From contig JAAWIS010000032.1 of the NCBI GenBank assembly GCA_022796475.1, positions 1-36,122 of the forward strand: DNA of 36,122 nt. Reading direction: 5' to 3'. The DNA comes from Lachnospiraceae bacterium (lineage in GTDB: Bacteria; Bacillota; Clostridia; Lachnospirales; Lachnospiraceae). The notes beneath the pieces were generated by a model. The model saw only the letters and a program-made list of their open reading frames with translations. It was not told the origin of the DNA and searched no databases. Both the position numbers and the translations under genes were made by a program. Of the stretch, positions 14,861 through 25,849 are shown in pieces. Numbering within the stretch: position 1 is the stretch's first letter; every line of letters starts with the position of its first letter.

Positions 14861-15973
14861 ATGAAAATAATGATCCAGGAGCAGGAATGCGGATATTTAT
14901 TAAAAAATGGATGCTTTCAAAAGATTTTGCTGGCTGGCAAATATACATATTTTAAAAAGCTGGGGTATGAAGTAATTACAGTTTCCATGACTGGTCAGGT
15001 AAAAACTTCTGGAATTCCGACAGAAGTTTTGATGAAATGTCCTGATTTTGCATCTCGTGTGATAAAAGTACAAATTCCCGATACATCAATTGCCATCCGT
15101 TTTGTGAATGGTGCTTATCGGGAAGTGCTGACAGCAGCAGAAACCTATTTTTGGAATGTATTTGAAGCGAATGAATTCCAGGTGATTGATATTACCAGCC
15201 CATATATGGAAAACTCGCTGCCAAGAATGTATATGGATTTAATGCCTGTAAAGTTTTATAAGAAAATTACGGTTAAGGAAGGAGAGATTGGCCTGCTGTA
15301 TTTTGACAACCGGATGGAGAAAAGGCTGGAAGCTGGAACTTACTATTTTTGGAATTATGGGACTGAGGTAACCTGCAGAGTCTTTAATATGAAACTGCAG
15401 CAATTGGAGATTTCCGGGCAGGAGATTCTGACAGCCGATAAAGTTGGAGTCCGCTTAAATGTTATCTGCAACTACCGGATAACAGAGCCGGAAGAATTGG
15501 CGAAAAAGATAGACAGTGTATCTTCGCAGCTTTACACATGTGCACAGTTGATTATCCGGGAATACGTGGGCCGTTACCGCCTGGATGAATTGCTGGCTCA
15601 GAAGGAGGCGATCAGCGGATTGATTTTGGAATCCATGAGAGCACACCAGAAGGAACTGTGTGTGGAAGTGGTAAATGGAGGGATTAAAGATATGATCTTG
15701 CCAGGAGAAATCAGAGATATTATGAATACCGTGCTGGTTGCTGAGAAAAAAGCCCAGGCAAATGTAATTATGCGCCGGGAAGAGGTAGCTTCCACCAGAA
15801 GTCTTTTAAATACGGCAAAGCTGATGGAGGAGAACCAGACACTGTTTCGGCTCAAGGAGCTGGAATATGTGGAACGAATTTGTGATAAAGTAGGAAACAT
15901 TTCGCTAAATGGAGGAAACAGCATTTTAGAACAGCTATCAAAGCTTACAGGCGCGAAAACAGATTTTGCTTGA
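14861..15973 (+). CDS. Slipin / SPFH (Band 7) domain protein without membrane anchor
   Basis: A 370-residue protein with an SPFH/Band-7 domain at about 138-320 (VKEGEIGLLYFDN, then EILTADKVGVRLNVICNYRI), followed by a helical C-terminal part from about 270. Unlike most slipins it has no N-terminal hydrophobic anchor, so it should be cytoplasmic or only peripherally bound. The head strand pattern occurs three times: residues 7-42, 70-110 and 138-175, each with an Asn or Asp-Asn turn and an aromatic Tyr-x-Phe/Phe-Trp pair. SPFH proteins form large oligomers. Its neighbourhood with RtcB and a tRNA-like RNA matches the proposal that such proteins scaffold RtcB-based RNA repair; that role is inference. 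AAAGGAGGG precedes the ATG by 10 bases. Confidence 0.85.
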   Translation: MKIMIQEQECGYLLKNGCFQKILLAGKYTYFKKLGYEVITVSMTGQVKTSGIPTEVLMKCPDFASRVIKVQIPDTSIAIRFVNGAYREVLTAAETYFWNVFEANEFQVIDITSPYMENSLPRMYMDLMPVKFYKKITVKEGEIGLLYFDNRMEKRLEAGTYYFWNYGTEVTCRVFNMKLQQLEISGQEILTADKVGVRLNVICNYRITEPEELAKKIDSVSSQLYTCAQLIIREYVGRYRLDELLAQKEAISGLILESMRAHQKELCVEVVNGGIKDMILPGEIRDIMNTVLVAEKKAQANVIMRREEVASTRSLLNTAKLMEENQTLFRLKELEYVERICDKVGNISLNGGNSILEQLSKLTGAKTDFA

Positions 15974-16054
15974 ATCTTCGTGAGATTTCGTCTATGATGG
16001 ATGGTGAGAGTGGCAGTTAAGGAAGATACTGGATGAAATCAGGAGGATTGCGTT

Positions 16055-16540
16055 ATGGAGCAGGAAAAGAAAGAAGGAAAAGAGAGTTACCTGGTGGCAT
16101 GCCCAGTGGAGGGGGAAGTAATTCCTCTGGCCCAAGTGCCGGATACCTCTTTGGCTTATGGAATGTTAGGGCCAGGTGTGGGAATTCTTCCGGAGAAGGG
16201 AATAGCAGTAGCACCTTTTGACGGTGAGGTATCCGCACTGTTTGATACGAAACATGCTATGGGTCTTACCAGTGACGACGGCGGTGTGGAAGTGCTGATT
16301 CATATTGGGATTAATACTGTTGAATTAAAAGGAATGTATCTGTCAGCCCTTGTAGAAGCAGGAGATCATGTGAAAAAAGGGCAGCCGCTGCTGAAATTTG
16401 ATATTGAAAAGATTAAAGAAGCCGGATATGATACAACAGTGGCTGTGGTAGTATCAAACTTATACCTTTTTCCAAAGATTGAGGTATTGGGATATGGCCG
16501 GAAACAGGAACTGGAGGATCTTTTGGCCTGCGGACAGTAA
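16055..16540 (+). CDS. Stand-alone PTS EIIA component, glucose family
   Basis: A 161-residue EIIA-Glc-type phosphocarrier. It takes phosphate from HPr and passes it to a membrane EIIB/EIIC. The phosphorylated His lies in EVLIHIGINTVEL (His83) and the second conserved active-site His in TKHAMGLTS (His67). GPGVGILPEKG and APFDGEVSALF are further family blocks. No EIIB, EIIC or HPr gene is close, so it must serve a transporter encoded elsewhere or act in regulation. CAGGAGGA precedes the ATG by 8 bases. Clustering with the RNA-repair genes may be accidental. Confidence 0.9.
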   Translation: MEQEKKEGKESYLVACPVEGEVIPLAQVPDTSLAYGMLGPGVGILPEKGIAVAPFDGEVSALFDTKHAMGLTSDDGGVEVLIHIGINTVELKGMYLSALVEAGDHVKKGQPLLKFDIEKIKEAGYDTTVAVVVSNLYLFPKIEVLGYGRKQELEDLLACGQ

Positions 16541-16545
16541 AATAA

Positions 16546-16574
16546 AGCGGAAACCGGCAAAACTGGTTTCCGCT
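16546..16574. terminator. Stem after the EIIA gene
   Basis: A perfect 10-bp stem AGCGGAAACC/GGTTTCCGCT with a 9-base loop lies right after the stop codon. The tail is A-rich rather than T-rich on the plus strand, so it may be an mRNA 3'-end stabiliser rather than an intrinsic terminator. Confidence 0.5.
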
Positions 16575-16647
16575 GAAATAAAACTCTTTGCTGATAGGAT
16601 ATTTTAACACTTTAACCGCTTGTATAAGGCTTTTTCTCATGCTATAG

Positions 16648-16741
16648 AAAATAAATAAGCCTACCTTGTACTTGGCGGTCTGGGTAGGCTTAAAAACATA
16701 ACCTGGAGGCTAACCACTTTGTGGGCGGTTGTTTTCCTTAT
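16648..16741 (-). ncRNA. Candidate small RNA, about 92 bases
   Basis: A minus-strand unit with its own promoter (16748-16775) and a terminator made by TAAGCCTACC/GGTAGGCTTA (16656-16665 with 16683-16692) followed by TTTATTTTC. A first hairpin contains CCAC-AAAG-TGG. No ribosome-binding site plus open frame is evident inside. The size and two-hairpin form resemble antitoxin RNAs of type I toxin-antitoxin loci, but I find no hydrophobic toxin peptide opposite or beside it. Confidence 0.5.
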
Positions 16742-16747
16742 GCGTAT

Positions 16748-16775
16748 AATATAGCATATTCTGAAAAAAATTCAA
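16748..16775 (-). promoter_or_regulatory. Promoter of the candidate small RNA
   Basis: TTGAAT (16770-16775, minus strand) and TATATT (16748-16753) are 16 bases apart in an AT-rich context. Confidence 0.6.
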
Positions 16776-16804
16776 GTTTTTTGCTTCTTCCTAATTTGAT
16801 ATAG

Positions 16805-16999
16805 AAATATTGTCAGTGCTTGAGAAAAAACTATTATAGAATTCGTAAGACTTTGGCCAGCCGGCTAAGTGCTTCCGATGTTCCCTTAGACTGTATCCGT
16901 GAAATGCTTGGCCATTCTGACCTTAAAACAACTCTTGGCTATATTTACAACCCGCTTTCTGACAAAGAAACGTATATGTTGCTTACAAAAGCACTTTAA
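16805..16999 (+). pseudogene. 3' remnant of a tyrosine recombinase (integrase)
   Basis: The frame ending at TAA 16997-16999 encodes the catalytic end of a phage-type integrase: YRIRKTLASRL with the box II Arg (the usual first His is Tyr), then DCIREMLGHSDLKTTLGY with His and nucleophile-region Tyr, then IYNPLSDKETYML. A stop codon at 16802-16804 cuts it off and no start or N-terminal domains are present. It ends 88 bases from the 3' end of tRNA-Gly, the classic position of an integrase next to its attachment site, so it is probably the scar of a lost integrative element. Confidence 0.75.
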
Positions 17000-17087
17000 T
17001 TTTAAATGTATTCAAAAATGCATTCAAATTTACAAGACAAAAAAGAAAAGAACCCTGATAGAATCAAGATTCCCCTCCATAAAAAGA

Positions 17088-17160
17088 AGCGCGAGACGGG
17101 ACTCGAACCCGCGACCCCGACCTTGGCAAGGTCGTACTCCACCAACTGAGCCACTCGCGC
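17088..17160 (-). tRNA. tRNA-Gly (anticodon GCC)
   Basis: Read on the minus strand, the acceptor stem GCGCGAG/CTCGCGC has discriminator T. The D arm, the anticodon arm CGACC-TTGCCAA-GGTCG (anticodon GCC) and the T arm GCGGG-TTCGAGT-CCCGT follow in normal order. CCA is not encoded. Confidence 0.95.
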
Positions 17161-17184
17161 ATACACTTATTTTGAACAATCATT

Positions 17185-17213
17185 ATATTAGCATAAGGCG
17201 TCCTTGGTGTCAA
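17185..17213 (-). promoter_or_regulatory. Promoter of tRNA-Gly
   Basis: TTGACA (17208-17213, minus strand) and TAATAT (17185-17190) are separated by 17 bases. Confidence 0.75.
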
Positions 17214-17344
17214 GAGTTTTTTTACTTTTTTTCGTTGCCTTTTTTTCATTTCTGTTTCCTGCTGGAAAAAGTCCTGCAAATAGTGTATGATGATAAAAGA
17301 AAATTCCGGTCAGGGTGTATGCAGGATACAAGGAGGAAAATAGG

Positions 17345-18223
17345 ATGAAAAAGAAACGTTTGTATGATATCCTTCTGGGGATTTGTATAGTAGCATTTCT
17401 GGTCAGCGGCGGAATGCTGATGTACCAAATTCAGGAGCAGAAGAAAAATGACAGCCGCCTGGAAGATTTATCTGATTTGGTGATGGAGCAGTTAGAAATA
17501 GAGGATGGAGAGAATGGGGCAGAATCGATTGCCGGAACAGGAAAAGAAAGCCAGGAGGAATTGCTGGTAATGCCGAAAGAAGAAAAAGTCCATGAGAAAC
17601 GCCAGGCCAGGGTAAGGGCGTATGACAAAATAAAAGAGCAGAATTCCGATTTGGTAGGCTGGATTAAAATAGAAGGGACAAAGATTGACTATCCGGTGCT
17701 TCAGTCCATTGACAGGCCTAATTTTTACCTGAATCACGATTTTGATCAAAAGAGCAGTATTTATGGAGCTCCGTATGTGGCAGAAGAATGCGATTTAACA
17801 AGTGACTGCAGAAACATTTTAATATATGGTCATCACATGAAAAACGGAAGCATGTTTGCTGCATTGGATGGATACTTAGACGAGGAATTCTGGGATTCTC
17901 ATGGGGTTATTCAGTTTGATACGCTGAAAGAATACGGAAATTACCAGGTAGCAGCAGTATTTTCCATGAGCGCAGTAGATTCGTCGAACCCCCTCTATGA
18001 CTGGATCACAGCAGGAACAGAGGAAAGCTTCACAAATTATGTGTCTTATATTAAGCAGCATTCCGTCTACGACAAGGGAGTTGATATCCAATGGGGAGAT
18101 CATCTGATTAGCTTAATCACCTGTGAATATACCCATCAGGACGGAAGGCTGATTGTGGTGGCAAAAAGGATAGAAAGTACGATAGAAGAAAATGGAAAAA
18201 AGCAGGAAAAAAAGGAGGAATAA
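17345..18223 (+). CDS. srtB: Class B sortase
   Basis: A 292-residue membrane-anchored transpeptidase that attaches LPxTG-like (often NPxTG) proteins to the cell wall. One N-terminal membrane segment is at about 5-25 (YDILLGICIVAFLVSGG), followed by a charged linker to about 95. The catalytic His is in ILIYGHHM, the Cys in LISLITCEYTH and the Arg in GRLIVVAKR. The start at 17345 has AAGGAGG 8-10 bases upstream; the frame extends 10 codons upstream without support. No substrate with a sorting signal is in the window, so it probably serves proteins encoded elsewhere. The C-terminal tail is Lys/Glu-rich. Confidence 0.85.
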   Translation: MKKKRLYDILLGICIVAFLVSGGMLMYQIQEQKKNDSRLEDLSDLVMEQLEIEDGENGAESIAGTGKESQEELLVMPKEEKVHEKRQARVRAYDKIKEQNSDLVGWIKIEGTKIDYPVLQSIDRPNFYLNHDFDQKSSIYGAPYVAEECDLTSDCRNILIYGHHMKNGSMFAALDGYLDEEFWDSHGVIQFDTLKEYGNYQVAAVFSMSAVDSSNPLYDWITAGTEESFTNYVSYIKQHSVYDKGVDIQWGDHLISLITCEYTHQDGRLIVVAKRIESTIEENGKKQEKKEE

Positions 18224-18305
18224 CAGTTCACAGCTATAGAAAGGACAGGAAAGCCCCATTGACTATTTTTATCGATGAGAAAGCAGGAAATTATTTGAAA
18301 TGTGC

Positions 18306-18335
18306 TGGACAAAACAGAAAAACATTGTATATAAT
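18306..18335 (+). promoter_or_regulatory. Predicted promoter of the ATP synthase operon
   Basis: TGGACA (18306-18311) and TATAAT (18330-18335) are 18 bases apart. It lies 38 bases before the first operon gene. No terminator separates it from the sortase gene. Confidence 0.55.
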
Positions 18336-18373
18336 ATGCTTATGCGATGTACAGCTAGAAAGCAGGTGGAATT

Positions 18374-18733
18374 ATGGGGCATAAAAAGCAGGTTTTCCGC
18401 AGTCTTGCCATGGTGACCCAGCTTGGTATCAGCGTAATGACGCCTATTTTTCTGTGTATTGTTGCAGGCTATTACGTTGATACTTATTTTGGGACGAAAA
18501 CCATGATTTTCTTTCTTATTCTTGGAGTGCTGGCCGGATGCCGCTGCGGCTATCAGATGGCTAAGATGACGGTTCTGGCAGGTGAGCGGGAGGAGAAGAA
18601 GGAAAGAGAGGAGCAGCAAAAGCAAATGGAAGCCTATCCGAAATATGAAGCCGTATCAAAGCCTAAGGAGCCAAGCCGCGTAAGGACAGGCAGCAGGCAG
18701 GCTGGCAAAACGGAGGCAGACCATGACAGTTGA
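18374..18733 (+). CDS. AtpZ/AtpI-like small membrane protein
   Basis: A 119-residue protein with two hydrophobic segments (about 14-33 and 42-62) and a charged, Glu/Lys-rich C-terminal tail. The pattern GISVMTPIFLCIVAGYYVD fits the AtpZ/AtpI group found at the start of bacterial ATP synthase operons. Such proteins are thought to help assemble the c-ring or to supply Mg2+ and Ca2+. It overlaps the next gene by 11 bases. The ribosome-binding site is CAGGTGG, moderately good. Confidence 0.7.
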   Translation: MGHKKQVFRSLAMVTQLGISVMTPIFLCIVAGYYVDTYFGTKTMIFFLILGVLAGCRCGYQMAKMTVLAGEREEKKEREEQQKQMEAYPKYEAVSKPKEPSRVRTGSRQAGKTEADHDS

Positions 18734-19136
18734 AACACGAAAGCTGGTTTTGCAGATGTCAGCAGGAACTTTTTTATGGAATCTGCTGCTTGGAGCGGCA
18801 GGCTGGTTCTTAGCTCCGGTTTTAGGATGGGGCAGGATGTCTGTATATTTAGGGCTGCTTGTGGGATGGGCCTCGGCTGAGGCTATGCTGGTTCATATGG
18901 CAATAATCACAGAGCGGGTTTTGGAAAGCGGAAATGAAGCTTATGCCAATAAAACTACAGTGATCCATTCCATAGGACGCAGGCTGATTTATATCCTGAT
19001 GCTCCTTATTATTTTGCGTTGGATTCCCCAGGTAAATGTAATGGCAGTGGTTTTAGGCACTATGGGACTTAAAGCCGGGGCATACCTTCAGCCAATTCTG
19101 TCCGGCAGGAACAAGCATTCCAGTCAAACGGAATAA
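18723..19136 (+). CDS. atpI: ATP synthase subunit I (AtpI-like)
   Basis: A 137-residue, four-helix membrane protein (segments near 14-32, 38-58, 86-103 and 105-124) located directly before the a subunit gene. In sodium-type and other ATP synthases AtpI acts as a chaperone for c-ring assembly. The identification rests on size, topology and position rather than on a strong motif. It overlaps the preceding gene by 11 bases, which implies coupled translation. Confidence 0.65.
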   Translation: MTVETRKLVLQMSAGTFLWNLLLGAAGWFLAPVLGWGRMSVYLGLLVGWASAEAMLVHMAIITERVLESGNEAYANKTTVIHSIGRRLIYILMLLIILRWIPQVNVMAVVLGTMGLKAGAYLQPILSGRNKHSSQTE

Positions 19137-19174
19137 AGGAAGGTAGCAAATATTTTGAGAAAGGAGGAGCGCGT

Positions 19175-19882
19175 ATGGGTATGGGGACGGTAGTCCAGAG
19201 GGAAGCCGATTTTATGATACATGGTATTGTGAAATACAATATCGGAGGCCATGAACTGTGGATTACTACGACAACAATCGGAATGCTGATTGTGTCGATT
19301 ATCATTCTGGTTTTAGCCTTTATGGCAAAGAGAACCATGGAGAACGCCACAGATGTGCCAGGTACATTTCAAAATATCGTGGAACTTGGCGTGGAAATGC
19401 TGGAAAAGATGACACAGGGAATCCTGGGAAACCACGCAAGGAAGTTTGCAAATTATGTGGGAACCATCTTTTTGTTTATCCTTTTCTGCAATTTAAGCGG
19501 GCTTCTGGGACTTCGGGCACCGACTGCAGATTATGGAGTTACCTTTTTACTTGGTCTGGTGACATTTGCAATCGTACAGTACCAGGGTGTGAAAAACCGC
19601 AAGCTGCACCATTTTACCAGCCTGTTTGAACCGGTTCCGCTGCTGTTTCCGATCAACCTGATCGGTGAGGTAGCAAATCCGATCTCGATTTCGTTGCGTT
19701 TGTTTGCGAACCTGCTGTCCGGTGTTATTATAATGGGACTTTGGTATGGAATGCTGCCGATCTTTGTAAATATTGGTATTCCGGCAGCACTGCATGTATA
19801 TTGCGATTTGTTCTCAGGCTGCATTCAAACTTATGTATTCTGTATGCTGACCATGGTTTATATTAACGATAAGATGGAATAA
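19175..19882 (+). CDS. atpB: ATP synthase F0 subunit a
   Basis: The 235-residue ion-channel subunit. The essential Arg is in NPISISLRLFANLLSG in the fourth or fifth membrane helix, facing the c-ring. The flanking PINLIGEVA and IPAALHVYCDLFSGCIQTYVF blocks are typical. GGAGGAG lies about 8 bases before the ATG. Together with subunit c it forms the ion path. Confidence 0.92.
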   Translation: MGMGTVVQREADFMIHGIVKYNIGGHELWITTTTIGMLIVSIIILVLAFMAKRTMENATDVPGTFQNIVELGVEMLEKMTQGILGNHARKFANYVGTIFLFILFCNLSGLLGLRAPTADYGVTFLLGLVTFAIVQYQGVKNRKLHHFTSLFEPVPLLFPINLIGEVANPISISLRLFANLLSGVIIMGLWYGMLPIFVNIGIPAALHVYCDLFSGCIQTYVFCMLTMVYINDKME

Positions 19883-19927
19883 ACCGTGGACAGAAGGGAA
19901 ACCTTCCCGATTCAAATTTTCATTTAG

Positions 19928-20194
<267 letters not shown>

Positions 20195-20232
20195 TGAAAG
20201 AAAAATGATAGTGCAGGAGAGGAGGCAAGGTC

Positions 20233-20757
20233 TTGGACGAATTTTTAAGAATTATAGGATTTGACTGGCAGTTACTCCATGATGCGGTGTTAACTGGCAT
20301 CAATATTTTCATCCTGTTCTTTGCGCTGTCCTACCTGTTGTTTAACCCTGCCCGTGACTTTTTGGAGAAACGGCGCCAAAAAATAGCCGGAGATTTGGCT
20401 GAGGCTGCTGATAATAAGAAGACGGCACAGGAATTGAAAGCAGAGTATGAAAGCAAACTTAAGGAAATAAGTAAAGAAGCAGATGCAATCTTAGCGGAAG
20501 CAAGGAAGAAGGCTATGGTCAAGGAGGCTGATATTCTGGAAGAAGCCAGGGCGGAAGCAGCAAGGATTATTGAACGGGCAAACCGCCAGGTAGAGCTGGA
20601 TCGCAAGAAAGCATTAGACGATATGAAACAGGAGATTATCTCCATCGCATCCCTGATGGCAGGAAAAGTTGTGGCAAATTCTATGGATGTGAAGGTGCAG
20701 GATCATCTGGTTGATGAAACATTAAAGGAGATGGGTGAGAGCACATGGCTAAGCTAG
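20233..20757 (+). CDS. atpF: ATP synthase F0 subunit b (TTG start)
   Basis: A 174-residue peripheral stalk protein. One N-terminal membrane helix (about 20-40) is followed by a long Ala/Glu/Lys-rich helix (about 42-140) that forms the right-handed coiled dimer, ending in a region that binds delta. The start is TTG at 20233, fixed by AGGAGG about 9 bases upstream; no ATG fits before the membrane helix. It overlaps atpH by 13 bases. Confidence 0.9.
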   Translation: MDEFLRIIGFDWQLLHDAVLTGINIFILFFALSYLLFNPARDFLEKRRQKIAGDLAEAADNKKTAQELKAEYESKLKEISKEADAILAEARKKAMVKEADILEEARAEAARIIERANRQVELDRKKALDDMKQEIISIASLMAGKVVANSMDVKVQDHLVDETLKEMGESTWLS

Positions 20758-21293
20758 TGTCTAAGGTATACGGCGATGCCTTGATGGAAGCAGCCTTAGA
20801 AGGCCAGAAAGTGGACGCTTTGTATGAAGAAGCGAAAGCGCTGGCCGGGATTTGGGAGGAGAACCGGCCCCTTGCAGCTCTTTTGGATAATCCAAAGGTT
20901 GTAAAGGAAGAAAAGCTGGAGCTTTTGGAACATATTTTCCAGGGCCGGCTTTCACCGGATTTGCTAGGCTTCCTGACCACTGTTGTGGAAAAGGGCAGGC
21001 ATAAGGAAATTCCCTCCATCCTGGAGTATTTCATCAGCCAGGTTAAGGAGTTTAAGAAAATCGGCACTGCTTATGTGGCAAGCGCCGTGTCCTTAAGTGA
21101 TGCGCAGAAGGCGCAGGTAAAAGAACGATTATTGGCAACTACCAGTTATGTGGAATTCGAGATCCACTATACCATAGATCCATCTTTGATTGGAGGCATG
21201 GTGCTTCGAATCGGTGACAGGGTAGTAGATTCCAGCATTAAGACCAAACTTTATGAGCTTCAGAAGGAGCTTGTTAAGATTCAGTTGGCTTAA
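20745..21293 (+). CDS. atpH: ATP synthase F1 subunit delta
   Basis: A 182-residue stator protein linking the top of F1 to subunit b. The N-terminal helical domain begins VSKVYGDALMEAA and the C-terminal part ends in the family block DPSLIGGMVLRIGDRVVDSS. The length is normal. The start lies inside the end of atpF, implying coupled translation. Confidence 0.92.
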   Translation: MAKLVSKVYGDALMEAALEGQKVDALYEEAKALAGIWEENRPLAALLDNPKVVKEEKLELLEHIFQGRLSPDLLGFLTTVVEKGRHKEIPSILEYFISQVKEFKKIGTAYVASAVSLSDAQKAQVKERLLATTSYVEFEIHYTIDPSLIGGMVLRIGDRVVDSSIKTKLYELQKELVKIQLA

Positions 21294-21299
21294 TATTGA

Positions 21300-22832
<1,533 letters not shown>

Positions 22833-22849
22833 AAGGCAGGTGAACCATC

Positions 22850-23710
22850 ATGGCATCCATGAGAGATATAAAAAGAAGACGTGCCAGTATTCAGAGCACG
22901 GAGCAGATTACCAAGGCCATGAAGCTGGTTTCCACGGTTAAGCTGCAAAAATCCAAGGCAAGGGCAGAGGAGTCAGCAGATTATTTTAATCTGATGTATG
23001 ACACAATTTGTTCCATCCTGCGTCGTTCCGGAAGCATTGAGCATAAATATTTAAAGGCGGGTGACTCCAAAAAGAAGGCTGTAATTGTTATCACCTCAAA
23101 TAGAGGTCTGGCAGGAGGATATAACAATAATATTATCCGGCTGATTAACGGAAGCAAGGAGCTGCCTGCCGAAGATACTTATGTATATGCCATCGGAAGA
23201 AAGGGCCGGGATGGCCTGGCACGTAAAGGGTATACCATTAAGGCAGATTATTCGGAAGTGATTAACGAACCCATGTACCGGGATGCTGCCGATATTACGG
23301 CAGAGCTTCTGGATTCATTTACCCAGGGCGAAATCGGAGAGATCTATCTGGCTTATACCTTCTTTAAAAACACGGTGACCCATATTCCAAAGCTAGTTAA
23401 GCTTCTTCCAGTGGAAGCGGAAATTTCCGGGGAAGCTTCCGGCAATGAAAACCTTCTGATGAATTATGAGCCCAACGAGGATGAAGTGCTGAATGCTATT
23501 GTCCCCAAGTATATGAGCAGCCTGATTTACGGCGGACTGCTGGAAGCGGTAGCCAGCGAAAACGGCGCCCGTATGACAGCGATGGATTCTGCAACCAACA
23601 ATGCAGAAGAAATGATCGGAAAGTTGAGCCTGCAGTATAACCGGGCCCGTCAGGGAGCAATCACCCAGGAGCTGACCGAGATTATTGCCGGAGCCAATGC
23701 GATTGGGTAA
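22850..23710 (+). CDS. atpG: ATP synthase F1 subunit gamma
   Basis: The 286-residue rotor shaft. The N-terminal helix MRDIKRRRASIQSTEQITKA and the C-terminal helix with MTAMDSATNNAEEMI form the coiled coil inside the alpha/beta ring; the latter contains the family signature. The middle domain includes VITSNRGLAGGYN. Length and position are normal. GCAGGTGA lies about 8 bases before the ATG. Confidence 0.94.
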   Translation: MASMRDIKRRRASIQSTEQITKAMKLVSTVKLQKSKARAEESADYFNLMYDTICSILRRSGSIEHKYLKAGDSKKKAVIVITSNRGLAGGYNNNIIRLINGSKELPAEDTYVYAIGRKGRDGLARKGYTIKADYSEVINEPMYRDAADITAELLDSFTQGEIGEIYLAYTFFKNTVTHIPKLVKLLPVEAEISGEASGNENLLMNYEPNEDEVLNAIVPKYMSSLIYGGLLEAVASENGARMTAMDSATNNAEEMIGKLSLQYNRARQGAITQELTEIIAGANAIG

Positions 23711-23727
23711 TCATGAAAAAAAGTTAG

Positions 23728-25140
<1,413 letters not shown>

Positions 25141-25151
25141 GGAGGACCGCT

Positions 25152-25550
25152 ATGGCTGAAAACTTTAAATTGCAGATCATCACCCCAGATCGGAAATTTT
25201 ATCAGGGGGATGTGGAGATGGTAGAGCTTACTACCACAGAAGGTCAGATTGGTGTCTATGCCAGGCATATTCCCCTTACTGCAGTTGTAGCGCCCGGGAT
25301 CTTAAAGATTCACGAAAATGCAGAGGTAAAGGCGGCGGCTTTAATGAGCGGCTTTATCCAGGTGATGCCGGAGCAGGTAACAATTATGGCTGAGATTGTG
25401 GAATGGCCGGAGGAGATCGATGAGAACCGGGCCAAGGAAGCAAAAATCCGTGCAGAGCGCCGGATCCAGTCCCACGATGCTGAGATGGATGTAGCCCGTG
25501 CTGAGCTGGCTCTTAAGCGGGCACTGGTGCGTCTGGAAGCCAGACAGTAA
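25152..25550 (+). CDS. atpC: ATP synthase F1 subunit epsilon
   Basis: The 132-residue subunit that binds gamma and the c-ring and inhibits ATP hydrolysis. The N-terminal beta-barrel (FKLQIITPDRKFYQGDVEMV, then EGQIGVYARHIPL) is followed by a two-helix C-terminal domain rich in Ala/Arg/Glu. GGGAGGA lies a few bases before the start. It is the last gene of the operon. Confidence 0.93.
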   Translation: MAENFKLQIITPDRKFYQGDVEMVELTTTEGQIGVYARHIPLTAVVAPGILKIHENAEVKAAALMSGFIQVMPEQVTIMAEIVEWPEEIDENRAKEAKIRAERRIQSHDAEMDVARAELALKRALVRLEARQ

Positions 25551-25605
25551 TATGCCCGGGTAGGCAGGGAGTTTTATGCTTCTGACCGAAACGATTAAGA
25601 AGGAG

Positions 25606-25704
25606 GGAGTGCTGCATAATTTGGAAATTTTACAAGTATAGGGAAAAATATCAGAATACCCTTGCCATATTTGTAGGAACTCCACATTTTGCAGCACTCC
25701 TTTT
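25606..25704 (+). terminator. Terminator-like stem with a 75-base loop after the atp operon
   Basis: GGAGTGCTGC (25606-25615) pairs perfectly with GCAGCACTCC (25691-25700), followed by TTTT. The loop is unusually long and contains a smaller AGGG/CCCT pairing, so it may be a structured RNA end rather than a simple terminator. Confidence 0.55.
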
Positions 25705-25771
25705 CAGATATATGACTGTAAGAGTGGTGTCATTCCTTTTTAAGTGATTTCGATTATTTCCTGAAAACTTC

Positions 25772-25800
25772 TTGTCATATTTGGAAAAAGGATGTATAAT
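25772..25800 (+). promoter_or_regulatory. Promoter of tRNA-Ala
   Basis: TTGTCA (25772-25777) and a perfect TATAAT (25795-25800) are 17 bases apart, 50 bases before the tRNA. Confidence 0.75.
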
Positions 25801-25849
25801 CAGGAAGGAATCATAAAGAAGCTTATTTTAAAAACGGCAGTACATATAA

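Noticed and set aside
17064-17279. Minus-strand open frame across tRNA-Gly
   Set aside because: It is a reading of the tRNA itself and its flanks.
16899-17348. Open frame on the plus strand over the integrase remnant and tRNA-Gly
   Set aside because: It runs antisense through the tRNA and is out of frame with the recognisable integrase peptide, so it is chance.
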